The notes: generated by a model not told the origin, from the sequence alone. A DNA stretch of 64,000 nt from CAVZLD01 sp963776055 (GCA_963776055.1 CAVZLD010000013.1:124001-188000), one strand, 5' to 3'. Counted from the first letter of the stretch, positions 1-11,356 are shown. Program-made: numbers and translations.

Positions 1-1654
1 TGCTCCCATGTTCCGGCCGAGGCTCCGCGTGATTTTCACGAAGCTCTGCAGTCCTACTGGTTCTGCCACCTGGCCGTGATCACGGAACTGAACGGCTGGG
101 ACGCTTTCAGCCCGGGCCACCTGGATCAGCACCTGTGGCCCTTCTATCAGCAGGGCTGGCGGACGGCACCTGACACGAGAATGCCGCCAAAGAGCTGTTG
201 GAAGCTTTCTTCATCAAATTCAACAATCACACGGCTCCTCCCAAGGTCGGCGTCACCGCGCAGGAAAGCGGAACTTACACCGACTTCGCCAACATCAATC
301 TCGGCGGCCTTGCTGCCGGACGGATCGGACGGCTCGAACCGAACTGACGCACCTGCTGCTGGAAATCATCGACGAAATGCACTTGCTGCAACCGAGCAGC
401 AATCTGCAGCTCTCGCGCAAGACTCCCGACGCCGTGCTGAAACACGCCTTGCGGGTCGATCGCCAACGGCTACGGTTTCCCGTCCGATCTTCAATGCGGA
501 TGCGGTGGTGGAGGAGCAGGTCCGGCAAGGCAAGACGCTGGAAGATGCCCGGGCCGGTGGCTGCAGCGGATGCGTGGAAACCGGCGCCTTCGGCAAGGAA
601 GCCTACATTCTGACCGGCTACTTCAACCTGGTGAAAATCCTGGAACTGGCACTGCACGACGGCTGGGATCCCCGCACCGGGCAGCAGATCGGGACCCTCC
701 ACCGGATCGGCGGACCGACTGCCAGACGTTTGACGAGTTGTTTGCGGCCTTCCGTCAGCAGCTGGAGCATTTCCTGGAAATCAAGATCCGCGGCAATCAA
801 CTGATCGAACAGATGTATGCGGCACTGATGCCCGCTCCGTTCCTGTCTGTGATCTACCGACGACTGCATCCGCAAGCGGATTGGACTACAACGCAGGTGG
901 AGCTCGCTACAACCACACCTTCATTCAGTTCGTGGGCATCGGCAGTCTGACCGACAGCCTGGCCGCGATTGAAGCAATTGGTCTTCGACGAACAGATGTT
1001 GCGACTCGACGGAACTGGTTGCCGTGCTGGACCAGGATTTCGACGGTCACGAACTTCTGCGGCAACGCTGGTCCACCGCACGCACAAGTACGGCAACGAC
1101 GACGATTATGCCGATGAGTTGATGGTTCGCGCCTTCGACGCGGTCTTTCAGGCGGTCGACGGGCGACCGAACACCAAGGGCGGACGCTATCAGATCGAAA
1201 TGCTTCCCACGACCTGCCACGTCTATTTCGGCTCGGTCACCGGGCGCCACGCCCGATGGACGACCCGCCGGGCAGACCTCTTTCGGAAGGCATTTCGCCG
1301 GTGCAAGGTGCCGATCGGCGCGGTCCGACGGCAGTGATCAAGTCGGCCAGCCAAGATGGACCACATCAAGACCGGGGGAACACTGCTGAACATGAAATTC
1401 ACCCCCGCTCTGCTGCGACGACGACCGCGGGATCGACAGCCTGGCTCACCTCGTGCGCGAGCTATTTCCAAATGGACGGACATCACCTGCAATTCAATGT
1501 CGTTCGTGCTGACCTGCTGCGTCGTGCCCAAACCGACCCGGATGCACATCGCGACTTGATCGTCCGCGTCGCCGGATACAGCGACTACTTCTGTGATCTG
1601 CCGCCAGCTCTGCAGGAAGAGATCATCGCGCGAACGGAACATGCGGGCTTTTGA
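1..1654 (+). CDS. Glycyl radical enzyme (PFL-like eliminase family), 5'-truncated and heavily frameshifted
   Basis: C-terminal part of a glycyl radical enzyme; the reading frame is already open at base 1. Seen directly: the stretch NGWDAFSPGHLDQHLWPFY near 88-150, the motif GCSGCVETG with the catalytic Cys codon at 571-573, DYNAGGARYN near 883-912, and the C-terminal radical-loop motif RVAGYSDYF with the radical Gly codon at 1574-1576, about 26 codons before the TGA. The GCVE form of the Cys loop belongs to the eliminase/dehydratase branch (choline lyase, glycerol or hydroxyproline dehydratase) rather than to true pyruvate formate-lyase, which has adjacent cysteines. The substrate cannot be named. 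At least six frame changes are needed to read the protein through. No radical-SAM activase lies within the window; it could be upstream. Such enzymes are oxygen-sensitive, so an anaerobic or microaerobic phase is implied (inference). Confidence 0.85.
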
Positions 1655-1689
1655 CCGGTAAGCTTCCTCGTAAATGGATGACGTAAATC

Positions 1690-2808
1690 ATGTCGGAAAA
1701 GCGATTCAAAGTGGCGATCGTCGGTTTGGGATTCGGTGCGGAGTTCATCCCCATCTACCAGGCCCATCCCTTGGCGGACATGTATGCCATCTGCCAGAGA
1801 AGCGAATCGAAGTTGACACAAGTCGGTGAAACCTTTGACGTCGCTCACGCGATACTGCTGCTACGAAGACGTATTGAAGGACTCGGAAGTCGATTTCGTG
1901 CACATCAACACGCCGATCCCGGACCACGCCCGGATGTCACTGCAAGCTCTCCGAGCCGGCAAACACGTAATGTGCACCGTCCCGATGGCCACCACGATCG
2001 AGGAATGCCGCGAGATCGTCGAAGTCGTGAAGGAAACGGGCCTGAAATACATGATGGCCGAAACCGTAGTGTACAGCCGGGAGTTCCTGTTCCTCAAAGA
2101 TATGTCACGAGAAGGGCGAGTTGGGCAAAATCCAGTATCTGGCCGCCTCGCACCCGCAGGACATGGAAGGCTGGCCGGAGTATTGGGAGCGAATGATTCC
2201 CATGCATTACGCCACACACGTGGTCAGCCCCGTACTCGGAATCGTGAACGGCCGTGCCGAGTATGTCTCCTGTTTCGGATCGGGCACGATCAATGAGCGG
2301 ATCGCGCAGAAATCGGAAAACAGGTTCGCCGTGGAATCCTGCCACCTCAAGATTCGGGACTCCGATATCGCGGCCCACATCTGGCGATTCCTGTTCGACA
2401 CGGCTCGCCAATATCGGGAATCGTTCGACGTCTATGGTTCGAAGAAAGTCGTTCGAGTGGACCTTGGTGGAAGGTGAGGAGCATGTCCTGCACACCGCGA
2501 AGAAACCAGAATCGGAGATTCCGGAAAAAGTCCGCGTTCCCGACTTTGCACATCTGCTGCCCGAACCAATCCGCAAGTTCACGCAGACGATTCAAGATGA
2601 TCAGCACCTTTCGTTCGTTCAAGGAGGGGGACATGGCGGATCCCATCCGCACCTGGTGAATGAGTTTCTGCAGGCGCTGTCCGAGGACCGCGATCCCTGG
2701 CCCAATGCCGTCACCAGCGCCAACTGGACCTGCGTTGGAATATGTGCCCACCAATCAGCAACGCAAGGAGGCAAGATCGTCCAACTGCCGGAGTTTACGC
2801 TGGGATAA
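1690..2808 (+). CDS. Gfo/Idh/MocA family oxidoreductase, cytoplasmic, frameshifted
   Basis: NAD(P)-dependent sugar or inositol-type dehydrogenase family. The N-terminus reads MSEKRFKVAIVGLGFGAEF, a Rossmann nucleotide-binding turn with no signal peptide. The middle part carries the family signature region HINTPIPDHARMSLQALRAG then KHVMCTVPMA, where the usual EKP lysine motif is replaced by CTVPMA. The C-terminal domain ends PEFTLG at 2806. The protein is spread over three frames, with breaks near 1845, 2105 and 2455; each piece continues the previous one without missing family segments, so sequencing error is likely. The substrate is unknown. It lies 35 bases after the glycyl radical enzyme and may be cotranscribed with it. 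This is one of four Gfo/Idh genes in the window and the only one without a Tat signal. Confidence 0.85.
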
Positions 2809-2831
2809 ATCCGTATCGCCGATTCCCCCAA

Positions 2832-2862
2832 CGCTCGCTGCCGTACGACGCGGCAGCGAGCG
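2832..2862. terminator. Strong intergenic hairpin, terminator-like
   Basis: Perfect 12-bp inverted repeat: cgctcgctgccg at 2832-2843 and its complement at 2851-2862, with a 7-base loop. It sits just after the stop of the upstream Gfo/Idh gene. No T-run follows on either strand, so it is either a Rho-assisted terminator or an mRNA 3'-end structure; its use as a terminator is inferred. Confidence 0.5.
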
Positions 2863-3055
2863 GGAAGAACGAACGTTGTCTCTCGGGGAGGCCCCTGCAT
2901 CCGAGCTCACCGAACTCAAGGATTCCTTCCGCGTGACCGATTCCGACGGAGTTGACCGAGACGCAGAGCACCGTCGATGGATTCACCGTCATCCGCTCTT
3001 CGTCTCCGTCTGCTCACGCAATCCATTTCGTCCACTTCCCGTCACGAGGTGCACC

Positions 3056-4429
3056 ATGGCAAATCAGCATCCTTCCGCTTCTCCACCTGCCGCTCCAACC
3101 GGTCTCCCGCCGACGCTTTCTGACTCGGACCTCCGCTGGAATTGCCAGTGCCACTGCACTGCACTTGCCCGGCGTGCATGCCGCTTTCGGAGCTGGTGAC
3201 GGTGAAATCAAGATCGGGCTGATCGGCTGCGGCGGCCGCGGGACGGGAGCCGTTCTGGACGCCATCGGTGCCGCCACCAAGGTGATCTATCCCGACACCG
3301 GGTATCACACCGAGGATGTTGCTGAGGATGCCCAGGTCGAAAAGAAGAACATCCAGGTCGTGGCTCTGGCCGACCTGTTCGAAAATCGCCTGGATCGCTG
3401 CAAGATTCAACTGAGCCGATTGGGCATCGAGATCCCCACATCGCGCTGCTTCACCGGCTTCGAAGCCTATCAGCAACTGCTGGCGGAACCGCAGATCAAT
3501 TACGTGATTCTGGCCACGCCGCCCCATTTCCGACCGGTGCAATTGCTGGCCGCCATCGAAGCCGGCAAACACGTGTTCATGGAAAAACCCGCCGCCGTCG
3601 ATGTCCCGGGCGTCAAGACGGTGATGGAAGCAGGCGAACTCGCCGCGGAAAAGGGACTGGGCATCGTGGCCGGCACCCAGCGCCGACACATGAAAAGCTA
3701 CCAGGAAACGATCCGACGCATCCAGGACGGAGCGATCGGCGAGATCCTCTACGCCAAGGCCTACTGGAACGGCGGCCAGATCTGGGTCATTCCGCGCGAA
3801 GAGGGATGGAGCGACATGGAGTGGCAGTTGCGCAACTGGAACTACTTCACCTGGCTCTCCGGGGACCACATCGTCGAACAGCACGTCCATAACCTGGACA
3901 TCATGAACTGGGTGCTCGGGACGCACCCGATTCGGGCCGTATCCGGCATGGGCGGGCGACAGGTGCGTACCGGACGAGAAGTTCGGTCACATCTACGACC
4001 ATTTCGCCGTCGAATACGAATACCCGAATGAAGTCTTCATGTTCAGCCAATGCCGGCAGATCAACGGCTGCCAAAACAATGTCGGGGAATCGATCACCGG
4101 CACCGAATGGGACCAGCAACTGCGAGAATCGGATCTACCCCAAACGGGGCGAGAGCTGGCGTTTTCGCGACAAGTCACCCGGGGCATACCAGCAGGAACA
4201 CGAGGACTTGATCGCCAGCATCCGAGCGGGCAATCCGATGAACGAGGCGCAAGCCGTCGCGGAAAGCACGATGACCGGAATCATCGGCCGCGAAGCGGTT
4301 TACAGCGGTCAGGCGATTACCTGGGACGACGCCATGCAATCAACCCATCGACTGGGCCCCCAGGAGTACGCGTTTGGCCCGTATCCGACGCCACCAGTAG
4401 CGATGCCCGGCATCTATCGGTTCCAGTAG
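3056..4429 (+). CDS. Gfo/Idh/MocA family oxidoreductase with Tat signal, frameshifted
   Basis: Exported NAD(P)-type sugar oxidoreductase. The most natural start is the ATG at 3056, behind a gagg box; it is one base out of phase with the twin-arginine segment SRRRFLTRTS, so a frame change near 3110 is assumed. An ATG at 2952 in the phase of the Tat segment is the alternative. After the signal comes the Rossmann motif GLIGCGGRGTG, then ALADLFENR and the conserved EKP motif in FMEKPAAVDVPG. The C-terminal GFO domain includes GGQIW, WNYFTWLSGDH and EQHVHNLDIMNW. Two more frame changes near 3965 and 4120 precede the true end PGIYRFQ. In planctomycetes this GGR-type subfamily is usually secreted and linked to sugar-acid or keto-sugar metabolism; the substrate here is unknown. 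Confidence 0.87.
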
Positions 4430-4554
4430 CCATGACACAGAAGAGAAATCGGAAGAGTTGGGCGCGGCGATGCAGTCGTGCGTCATCGGCCATCGTCCAC
4501 TACAACGCCTCTCTGCCGCTTCTCTCGATTCCTTCGTAAATGGTGAGCATCTCC

Positions 4555-5959
4555 ATGAAGAAAACGATCGCCCTGATTCTACTGAGTCTGATTCACAATG
4601 GTGTTGTCCACGCGGCGGAGCGCCCCAACGTGCTGTTCCTCGCCGTCGATGACCTGCGACCGGAATTGGGGTGTTACGGCAAGTCGCACATCCATTCCCC
4701 ACACATCGATCGCCTGGCGGCCAGTGCCGTCGTCTTTCAACATGCTTACTGTATGGTTCCCACTTGCGGAGCCTCACGAGCCAGCCTGATGACGGGGATC
4801 CGCCCCACGCGCGAACGCTTCGTGAACTTCATGACGTGGGCAGAAAAGGATGCTCCCGGAATCATGACACTGAACACATGCTTCCGGAACCATGGCTACC
4901 AGACGATCTCGCTGGGTAAAGTCTTTCATCATCCGCAAGACCACCGGGAGGGCTGGTCGCAACCTGCTTGGCGTCCACGCGGCGTGCCGACGTATCGCTT
5001 GCCCGAATCCTTGGAACAGGACGCCAACAACGGAGAGAAACGTCGCGGGCCACCGTACGAATCCGCGGATGTTCCGGACGAAGCGTACGCTGACGGCCTG
5101 TTGGCACAACGTGCCGTGGATGAGCTGCAACGTCTGAGCCAGCAGGAAGAACCGTTCTTTCTGGCGGTCGGCTTTCTCAAGCCGCACTTGCCCTTCGTCG
5201 CTCCCAAGAAGTACTGGGACCTGTACGACCCGCAGCAGATCCATTTGCCTTCCAACTACGCCGTTCCCCACAACGCGCCACGCGAGTCACTGCACAAGTC
5301 AGGGGAATTGCGATCCTACGCCGGTGTGCCCGCCAACCGGTCCGGTGCCAGAACCAATGGCTCGCCGTCTGATTCACGGTTACTACGCCTGCGTCAGCTA
5401 TACCGACGCGCAAATCGGCAAACTCCTGGATGAACTGGACCGACTCAATCTGACCGACAAGACGATCGTCGTGCTCTGGGGTGATCATGGGTGGAATCTC
5501 GGGGAACATACGCTCTGGTGTAAGCATTGTTGCTATGAAACTTCGATGCACGCCCCGTTGATCGTGCGGGCTCCCGGGATTGAGGGGGGACGGCAGACGC
5601 GCGGCCTGACGGAATTCATCGACATCTATCCGTCATTGTGCGAACTGGCCGGTCTCACGCCGCCGGCGCACCTGCAAGGAGAAAGTTTCGTAAATCGGCT
5701 CCGAGACCCCGATCTTCCGGGAAAAACCGCGGCCGTCGGACGTTTTCGCAGCGGAGACACGATCCGGTCCGACCGCTTCCGCTTCTCGAAATACACGACA
5801 CCCGCCGGCCAACAGATCGCCCAGATGCTGTACGACCACCAAACCGATGCGAGTGAAACGGAGAACATCGTCGATCAGGTGGACGCCCGGATCGTCCGAG
5901 AGTTGGCCGAGCAATTGCACGAGATTGGCGGTGTTGCCACCGCCAATGCGTTAGAATAG
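4555..5959 (+). CDS. Sulfatase (type I, iduronate-2-sulfatase-like), one frameshift
   Basis: Secreted arylsulfatase-family enzyme that would hydrolyse sulfate esters, probably on algal or host polysaccharides. The start at 4555 gives a clean Sec signal (MKKTIALILLSLIHNG...VHAA); an upstream in-frame ATG at 4540 would add five residues. Metal-binding motif: VLFLAVDDLR, with two Asp. The sulfatase signature CGASRASLMTG holds the Cys (residue 71 from this start) that is converted to formylglycine. HLPFVAPKKYWDLY and WGDHGWNLGEH are typical of the iduronate-2-sulfatase-like S1 subfamily. The frame changes near 5340 within a ccggtccggt duplication and then continues to a normal C-terminus. An unlinked formylglycine-generating enzyme would be required. 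It lies next to carbohydrate oxidoreductases. Confidence 0.9.
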
Positions 5960-6203
5960 GTCGCCCGAAGAAAGAGTGAACTGGAAGAGGAGCCCTCCCC
6001 GGCCGCTACCACGTCCGACCCTCTCGCAAGGGGAAGCGTGCGTCAACTTCTTTCGAATCAAACACTTCAAAAGTTCACGAGCTCGACACGCGATGCCGCG
6101 TCAAATCCACTCAGACCAACAACCGAGAAAACGGCACGACCTGCGCGGAGAATCAGAATTGAGCGGGGAAGAAAAGCGAGCGACCCATGAGGCGTGCTGT
6201 CCG

Positions 6204-7413
6204 ATGAACGCGCAGCTAACACGACGACAGGTTCTGCAACAAGGAGCAACCGCGCTGGGAATGGCAGCGGGCGTGCTGCCCTGGAATCATCCCGGTCGTG
6301 CTCACGCCGCGGTGGTTGCTCCCAGCCAACCAGTGGCGATCCAACGCTGCGACTCCTACGCACCGGAAGTCCTGTTCGACCGACTTCGCACGGCATTGGA
6401 TTCGATCGGCGGCATTTCGTCGCTAGTGCGTGACAAAACGGTGACCGTGAAATTGAACCTGACCGGTGGCCCCCGGTGGCAACTCGGAGGTCTACCGTCG
6501 TATCGCACGTATCACGTGCATCCGCAATTCGTCGCGGCTGCCTGTGCGGCGCTGGACCGCGGCGGCGCAAGGAAGATTGTCTTGATCGAGAGCGGATACG
6601 CGCGGGAGTCGTTAGAAGAAGTGATGACCGCCGGCGGATGGGATCTGGATCACATCCAACGGGCTGGCGGTGGAAAGGTCACCTGGGAGGATTCTCGCAA
6701 TCAGGGACGTTGGCCAAGCTACAGCCGCTTGAAGGTTCCCTGGGGAGGTTACCTTTACCCAGCCTTCGACCTGAACAGCCGTTACGAGAAGACCGATGTA
6801 TTCATCTCGCTGGCAAAGCTCAAGGATCATGCCAACGCGGGCATTACGGTCGCGGTCAAGAACCTCTTCGGGATTGCGCCCACATCGATCTACGGCGACA
6901 ACTACGACGGAGCGGGCAGACCGGCTGTCGAGGAAACCTGTATCTCGGCGCGGGGACACGTTGCACCGGGGAATCCGGCATCCGCCTGCCGGTGTTCCGC
7001 AGGAAGTCGACGCGAAGTCATCTCGGGAGTGGAGCTATCGCGTGCCTCGCGCTACGGCGGACCTGTTTGGTGCCCGGCCTGCGGATCTATGTCTGGTGGA
7101 CGGAATCGAAACCAATCGAGGCGGCGAGGGGCCGTGGATTCAGGGAGTCGAGCCCATTCAGCCCCAGCTGATCTTGGCGGGGCGCAACGGAGTCTGCACG
7201 GACGCGATCTGCGCCGCCGCGATGGGTTATGATCCAACCGCCGATCATCACCAATTCCCCTTCATGGGTGACAATCACCTGGCGCTGCTCGCCGCCCAGG
7301 GCGTCGGAACGAACGACGTTTCCCAGATCGAAGTGCGGGGCCTGCCCTTGCAGGAGGCTCTTCATCCGTTCAATCCCCGACGTTTGCAGGTCGGTAAGCC
7401 GCTTTTCAGCTGA
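6204..7413 (+). CDS. DUF362 domain protein with Tat signal, one frameshift
   Basis: Exported protein of the DUF362 family (biochemical role unknown). The start at 6204 places the twin-arginine motif TRRQVLQQG at residue 6 and a hydrophobic stretch ending in AHA. DUF362 landmarks are VKLNLTGGPR, IVLIESGY, and the core SLAKLKDHANAGITVAVKN followed by LFGIAP. The frame changes near 6950; the remaining part contains CLVDGIETNRGGEGP and ends HPFNPRRLQVGKPLFS. No ferredoxin cluster is fused, unlike some family members. The next gene starts 12 bases downstream, so the two are very likely cotranscribed. Both are Tat substrates, which suggests a shared periplasmic task. Confidence 0.82.
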
Positions 7414-7425
7414 GAGGTCCACGCG

Positions 7426-8440
7426 ATGTCCGAACCCCCGTCCGAATCGAAACCGGTCTCCCTTTCCCGCCGTTCTTTCTTGCGTGGAGCGAGTGCCGCG
7501 GGCGGCGGCGCCTTGTTGCTGGGGAATCCGCATCACGCGCCGGGCCAGGTCGCCGCCCCTCCCCAAACGCTCCCCCGCCGCGTGCTAGGCAAGACCCAAC
7601 AGCAGGTCTCGACGCTGGCCCTGGGCACTTGGCCTTGCGGCCGCTCCTCGACGGTGCAGCACCCAGGATGTGGCAAGACTGGTCCAAACAGCCCTCGATC
7701 TGGGCATCAACTTCGTCGATGCAGCTCACAACTACGGCAAGGCGGAAGAAGGCATCGGAATGGCGTTGGAGTCGCACCGAGAGGAGGTCTTTCTGACCAC
7801 CAAAGTCTGGGCCGACAGCGCCGAGGAAGCGCGCGAGTCGCTGGAAGGTTCGCTCCGAGCACTCCGAACCGACCATGTGGACCTGGTCTATTTGCATAGT
7901 GTCGGCAACCGCGACGTCGAAACGGCGATGTCAACCAGCGGTGCCCTGTCCTACCTATGGCAGCAGAAACAGGCGGGCAAGATTCGCTTCGTGGGAATTT
8001 CGGGACATTCGATGGTGGAGAATTTCATTCCCATCCTGGAAACTGGTCGCATCGACGTGGTGATGATGGCCATGAACTTTGTCGATCGTCACACCTATGG
8101 GTTTGAGGACCGCGTATTACCGATCGCCAATCGTCATCAAGTCGGCATCGCCTGCATGAAGGTTTTCGGGGGGATGCGCGGTGGATTCGAGGCGGCCGAT
8201 GGCCCCAATCTTGGCCCTCAGCTCGACTCGAGGTACCTGGAGATGGCGGTGCGCTACGCACTCGGACTGCCCGGCGTCGCTTCGCTGGTGATCGGTCCAC
8301 ACACGGTCGAACAACTGCGGCAAAACGCCGAATTCGTGAAGAACGCGCAGCCGCTGACGGACGAGGAACAGTCCGAACTGGCGAGGCTGGGGCAACAACT
8401 GGCAAGACAATGGGGTCCGCATTTCGGGCCGGTCGCCTGA
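7426..8440 (+). CDS. Aldo/keto reductase with Tat signal, one frameshift
   Basis: NADPH-type aldo/keto reductase fold, exported in folded form: the N-terminus has LSRRSFLRGASAAGGGALLL. The catalytic tetrad is recognisable: Asp in NFVDAAHNYG, Tyr in the same motif, Lys in LTTKVW and His in VYLHSVG. The C-terminal cofactor region includes GVASLVIGPHTVEQL. The frame changes near 7650, between GRSSTV and ARLVQTALD. Length after repair is about 338 residues, normal for the family plus a signal. Periplasmic AKRs of this type are frequent in planctomycetes; the substrate is unknown. It forms a pair with the DUF362 gene, and the methyltransferase operon starts 60 bases downstream. Confidence 0.87.
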
Positions 8441-8500
8441 GGCATTGGCGATCGAGTCCGTTGCGGCATCCATTTTTTGGGGAGAACCGAGGAGAATCGG

Positions 8501-9376
8501 ATGTCGTCTACTTTGATCTCCGAGTTACTGGCAGACGGTCCCGTCGTGACCGACGGAGCCTGGGGAACTCGACTGCAGGAAGCGGGGCTGGCCAGCGGAA
8601 CTTGCCCCGATGAATGGAATCTGTCACACCCAGAAGCGGTCGAAGCGGTCCCGCAGGCCTATGTCGCGGCGGGCAGCCAGATCGTGCTGACGAATACGTT
8701 TCGCGCGAATCGACTCGCCCTGGAAGACTACGGCCTGGCCGACCAGGTGCAGGCGATCAACCGTGCGGGCGGTCAGATCTTGCGCCGAGCGGCCGGGGCC
8801 CAAGCACGCGTCTTTGGCTCCATCGGTCCCAGCGGCAAGATGCTGTTCGCCGGTCAAGTCACGGCGGAAGCACTGGAAGCCGCTTTTCGCGAACAGGCGG
8901 AAGCATTGGCCGAATCGGGAGTGGACGGCCTGGTCGTGGAAACGATGTCGGACCTGGAGGAAGCCCAATTGGCCCTGCGCACCGCTCAGAAGACAGGCCT
9001 ACCGACCGTGGTCTGCATGGTCTTCGATACCGGAAAGGATCTCGATCGAATCATGACCGGACGGACGCCCGAGCAGGTGGCCGAGCAGTTGACGGCTGCG
9101 GGTGCGGATGTCATCGGAGCCAACTGCGGGCAGGGCATCGCGTCCTACGTAACCATCTGCAACGCTTGCACGCCTCCACTCCGTCAACCGATCTGGATCA
9201 AGGCCAATGCGGGCGTACCGCAGGTCGTCGACGAACAGGTCGTCTATGAAACGACGGCGGATCAGTTCGCGGCACATGGCCCGGACCTCGTGGCGGCCGG
9301 CGCCAGTTTCCTGGGAGGTTGCTGCGGTACGAGTCCGGAGTACATTCGTGCGCTGCGAAAGCGAGTCCAATCATGA
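8501..9376 (+). CDS. Zn-dependent homocysteine S-methyltransferase family protein
   Basis: Free-standing homologue of the N-terminal homocysteine-binding module of cobalamin-dependent methionine synthase and of betaine-homocysteine methyltransferase: it would transfer a methyl group to homocysteine. Intact, 291 residues. The start is fixed by a strong gaggag box at 8489-8494, six bases before ATG. Zn ligands are visible: Cys209 in GANCGQG and Cys274-Cys275 in GGCCGT. VTDGAWGTRL and TNTFRAN are the family N-terminal motifs. The stop overlaps the next start as ATGA, so translation of the UroD-type gene is coupled. With the corrinoid and reactivation genes that follow, this suggests a split methionine synthase-like system; a thiol other than homocysteine is possible. 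Confidence 0.88.
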   Translation: MSSTLISELLADGPVVTDGAWGTRLQEAGLASGTCPDEWNLSHPEAVEAVPQAYVAAGSQIVLTNTFRANRLALEDYGLADQVQAINRAGGQILRRAAGAQARVFGSIGPSGKMLFAGQVTAEALEAAFREQAEALAESGVDGLVVETMSDLEEAQLALRTAQKTGLPTVVCMVFDTGKDLDRIMTGRTPEQVAEQLTAAGADVIGANCGQGIASYVTICNACTPPLRQPIWIKANAGVPQVVDEQVVYETTADQFAAHGPDLVAAGASFLGGCCGTSPEYIRALRKRVQS

Positions 9377-10611
9377 ATTCGCGCGAGCGTGTCCAACGGA
9401 CAATCCGCCACGAAGAACCGGACCGAGTGCCGATCGACTTGGGCGGCACCCGTCAATCGGGAATCGCCGCTTCCACCTACGCTCAACTGAAGCAGCACTT
9501 GCAGCTGTCGTCGCCGACACGCGTGTTCGATGTGTTCCAAATGCTGGCGGAAGTCGAACGCCCCGTGCGGGAACGACTAGGCGTCGACGTGATTGGCCTG
9601 CACCGACCCACCGTCGCGTTTGGGATTCGAAACGAGGACTGGCAGCCGTGGCAACTGTTCGACGGGACTCCGGTCGAAATGCCGGGCGGCTTTCATCCGG
9701 TGACCGAGCCGAGCGGGGACCTTGTGTTGCTCCGGGGCGATGTCCCGATCGCTCGAATGCCGAAAGATGGCTTCTACTTCGACCGGCTGGAAACTTACCC
9801 CGGCGCCGCGCACGTCGATCTGAAGACCTTCGAGCCACCAAAGCTTTCTGACGAAGACTGCGAGTACTACCGACTGCAAGCCGAGGCCCTGTATCAGAAT
9901 ACGGATCTGGCGATCGTCGCACCGCTGGGTCCGCCGTTCGAACTTTTCTATGGCTTGGGAACGGGAGACTTCGAGGCCTGGATTGTGACCTTCGCCACCG
10001 AAACCGATTACGTCACGGAGCTATATGAAAAGCTGGTCGCTGTCTGGCTGGAGAACCTGCAGCGATTTGTGCAGGCCGTCGGCGACCGCGTTCAGATCCT
10101 GCAGATCTGCGACGATTTCGGCACGCAACACGCTCCCTTCTTGTCGGTGCCGATGTTCCGACAGCGCCTGATGCCGTTCTATCAGCGTGGTCTCAACTGG
10201 GTCCACGAGCACACGCAGATGAAGGTCATGCTGCACTCCGACGGAGCACTCTTCCCACTGCTGCCGTCCATCATCGAGATGGGCGTCGACATCCTGAACC
10301 CGGTGCAAACCAGCGCTGCCGGAATGGACCCGCTTCTTTTGAAAGCCGAATTCGGTGACCAGTTGACATTCTGGGGTGCTTCGCTCGATTGCCAGCAGAC
10401 GTTACCGTTCGGCACACCAGAAGATGTGGCACGGGAGGTCGAGCAACACCTAGAAGCGTTTCGGCCGGGGGGCGGCTACGTCTTTGCCCCCGTCCACAAT
10501 GTGCAGGCTGCCGTACCGCCGGAGAACTTGGTGGCGATGTTCGACACAGCTCGTGCATTCGGCCGCTACGACGAACGCGTCCGTTCAGGACGCAACCATC
10601 TGCCGGGCTAG
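9373..10611 (+). CDS. Uroporphyrinogen decarboxylase-fold methyltransferase
   Basis: Member of the UroD/MtaA/CmuA superfamily, 412 residues, intact. It begins MNSRERVQRTIRHEEPDRVP, the standard N-terminus of the corrinoid-linked branch, not of haem UroD. Other landmarks are APLGPPFELFYGLG, CDDFGTQHAPFLS and MLHSDGALFPLLP, and the C-terminal GGYVFAPVHNVQ. The site occupied by H-x-C-G in MtaA/MtbA is H-S-D-G here, so the metal site differs and it may act as the substrate-demethylating partner rather than a thiol methylase (inference). It starts by ATGA overlap with the homocysteine methyltransferase gene. Its 3' end overlaps by 27 bases the 3' end of the convergent corrinoid-protein gene. Confidence 0.85.
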   Translation: MNSRERVQRTIRHEEPDRVPIDLGGTRQSGIAASTYAQLKQHLQLSSPTRVFDVFQMLAEVERPVRERLGVDVIGLHRPTVAFGIRNEDWQPWQLFDGTPVEMPGGFHPVTEPSGDLVLLRGDVPIARMPKDGFYFDRLETYPGAAHVDLKTFEPPKLSDEDCEYYRLQAEALYQNTDLAIVAPLGPPFELFYGLGTGDFEAWIVTFATETDYVTELYEKLVAVWLENLQRFVQAVGDRVQILQICDDFGTQHAPFLSVPMFRQRLMPFYQRGLNWVHEHTQMKVMLHSDGALFPLLPSIIEMGVDILNPVQTSAAGMDPLLLKAEFGDQLTFWGASLDCQQTLPFGTPEDVAREVEQHLEAFRPGGGYVFAPVHNVQAAVPPENLVAMFDTARAFGRYDERVRSGRNHLPG

Positions 10612-11233
10612 AGCGACCGCGCCGGCCGCGTTATTGCTGTAGCCGTCGGCCCCGATCTTCTCAGCGTACTGCTCGGTGACCGGTGCACCACCGATAATCA
10701 CTCGGCAGCTGATCCTGGATGCCCGCCTCGCGGACAGCCTCCACCACTGACTTCATCCCGGTCATCGTCGTCGTCAGCAGCGCCGATACGGCAATGATGT
10801 TCGCGTTCATTTCCTTGGCCTGCGCGACGAACTTGTCCGGCGCGACATCCACGCCCAGATCGACGACATCGAATCCGCCGCCCTCGAGCATCGCCGCTAC
10901 GAGGCCCTTTCCAATGTCGTGCAGGTCGCCCTTGACGGTCCCGATCACGACTCGACCGGCAGGCTCGACCCCACTGGCCACCAGCCGTGGTCGCAGCAGT
11001 TCCAAAGCGCCCTTCATGGCCCGTGCCGCAATCAGCAGTTCAGGGACGAAATACTCGTTGTTCTCGAACCGTCGCCCGACCTCATCCATGGCGGGAATCA
11101 TCTGCTCGGTCACCAACTGCTGCGGATCGACGCCCGCATCCAAGGCGGTTTGCGTGACTTCGACGGCCGCTTTCGCGTCTCCATTGAGCACGGAATCGTA
11201 GAGTTGCTTCAGGTCCGGTGCGCCCTGTGACAT
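10585..11233 (-). CDS. Methyltransferase corrinoid-binding protein (MtaC/MtbC-like), one frameshift
   Basis: Small B12-carrying methyl shuttle. The N-terminal helical cap is about residues 1-88 and the Rossmann B12 domain follows. The cobalt-ligand signature DLHDIGKG is at residues 103-110 (His105 is the lower ligand). Further B12-domain motifs are VDLGVDV, SALLTTTM and, after a frame change near 10710, IIGGAPVTEQYAEKIGADGY. The true stop is at 10585-10587, inside the 3' end of the opposing UroD gene. Start ATG at 11233 behind an aggacg box. It is transcribed against its presumed partners, from its own promoter-like site about 125 bases upstream, which is unusual for this family. Confidence 0.9.
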
Positions 11234-11356
11234 GCTTGCGTCCTGTTTCAAATCCCAACGTGGTGAGGTACCCAATTCGCCAGCCCTGCAGCCAACTCGC
11301 CCGATCCCGCGGCGAACGACGAAGACCTGTCGAGCGTTGCAGCACGGCTTGCGGAC

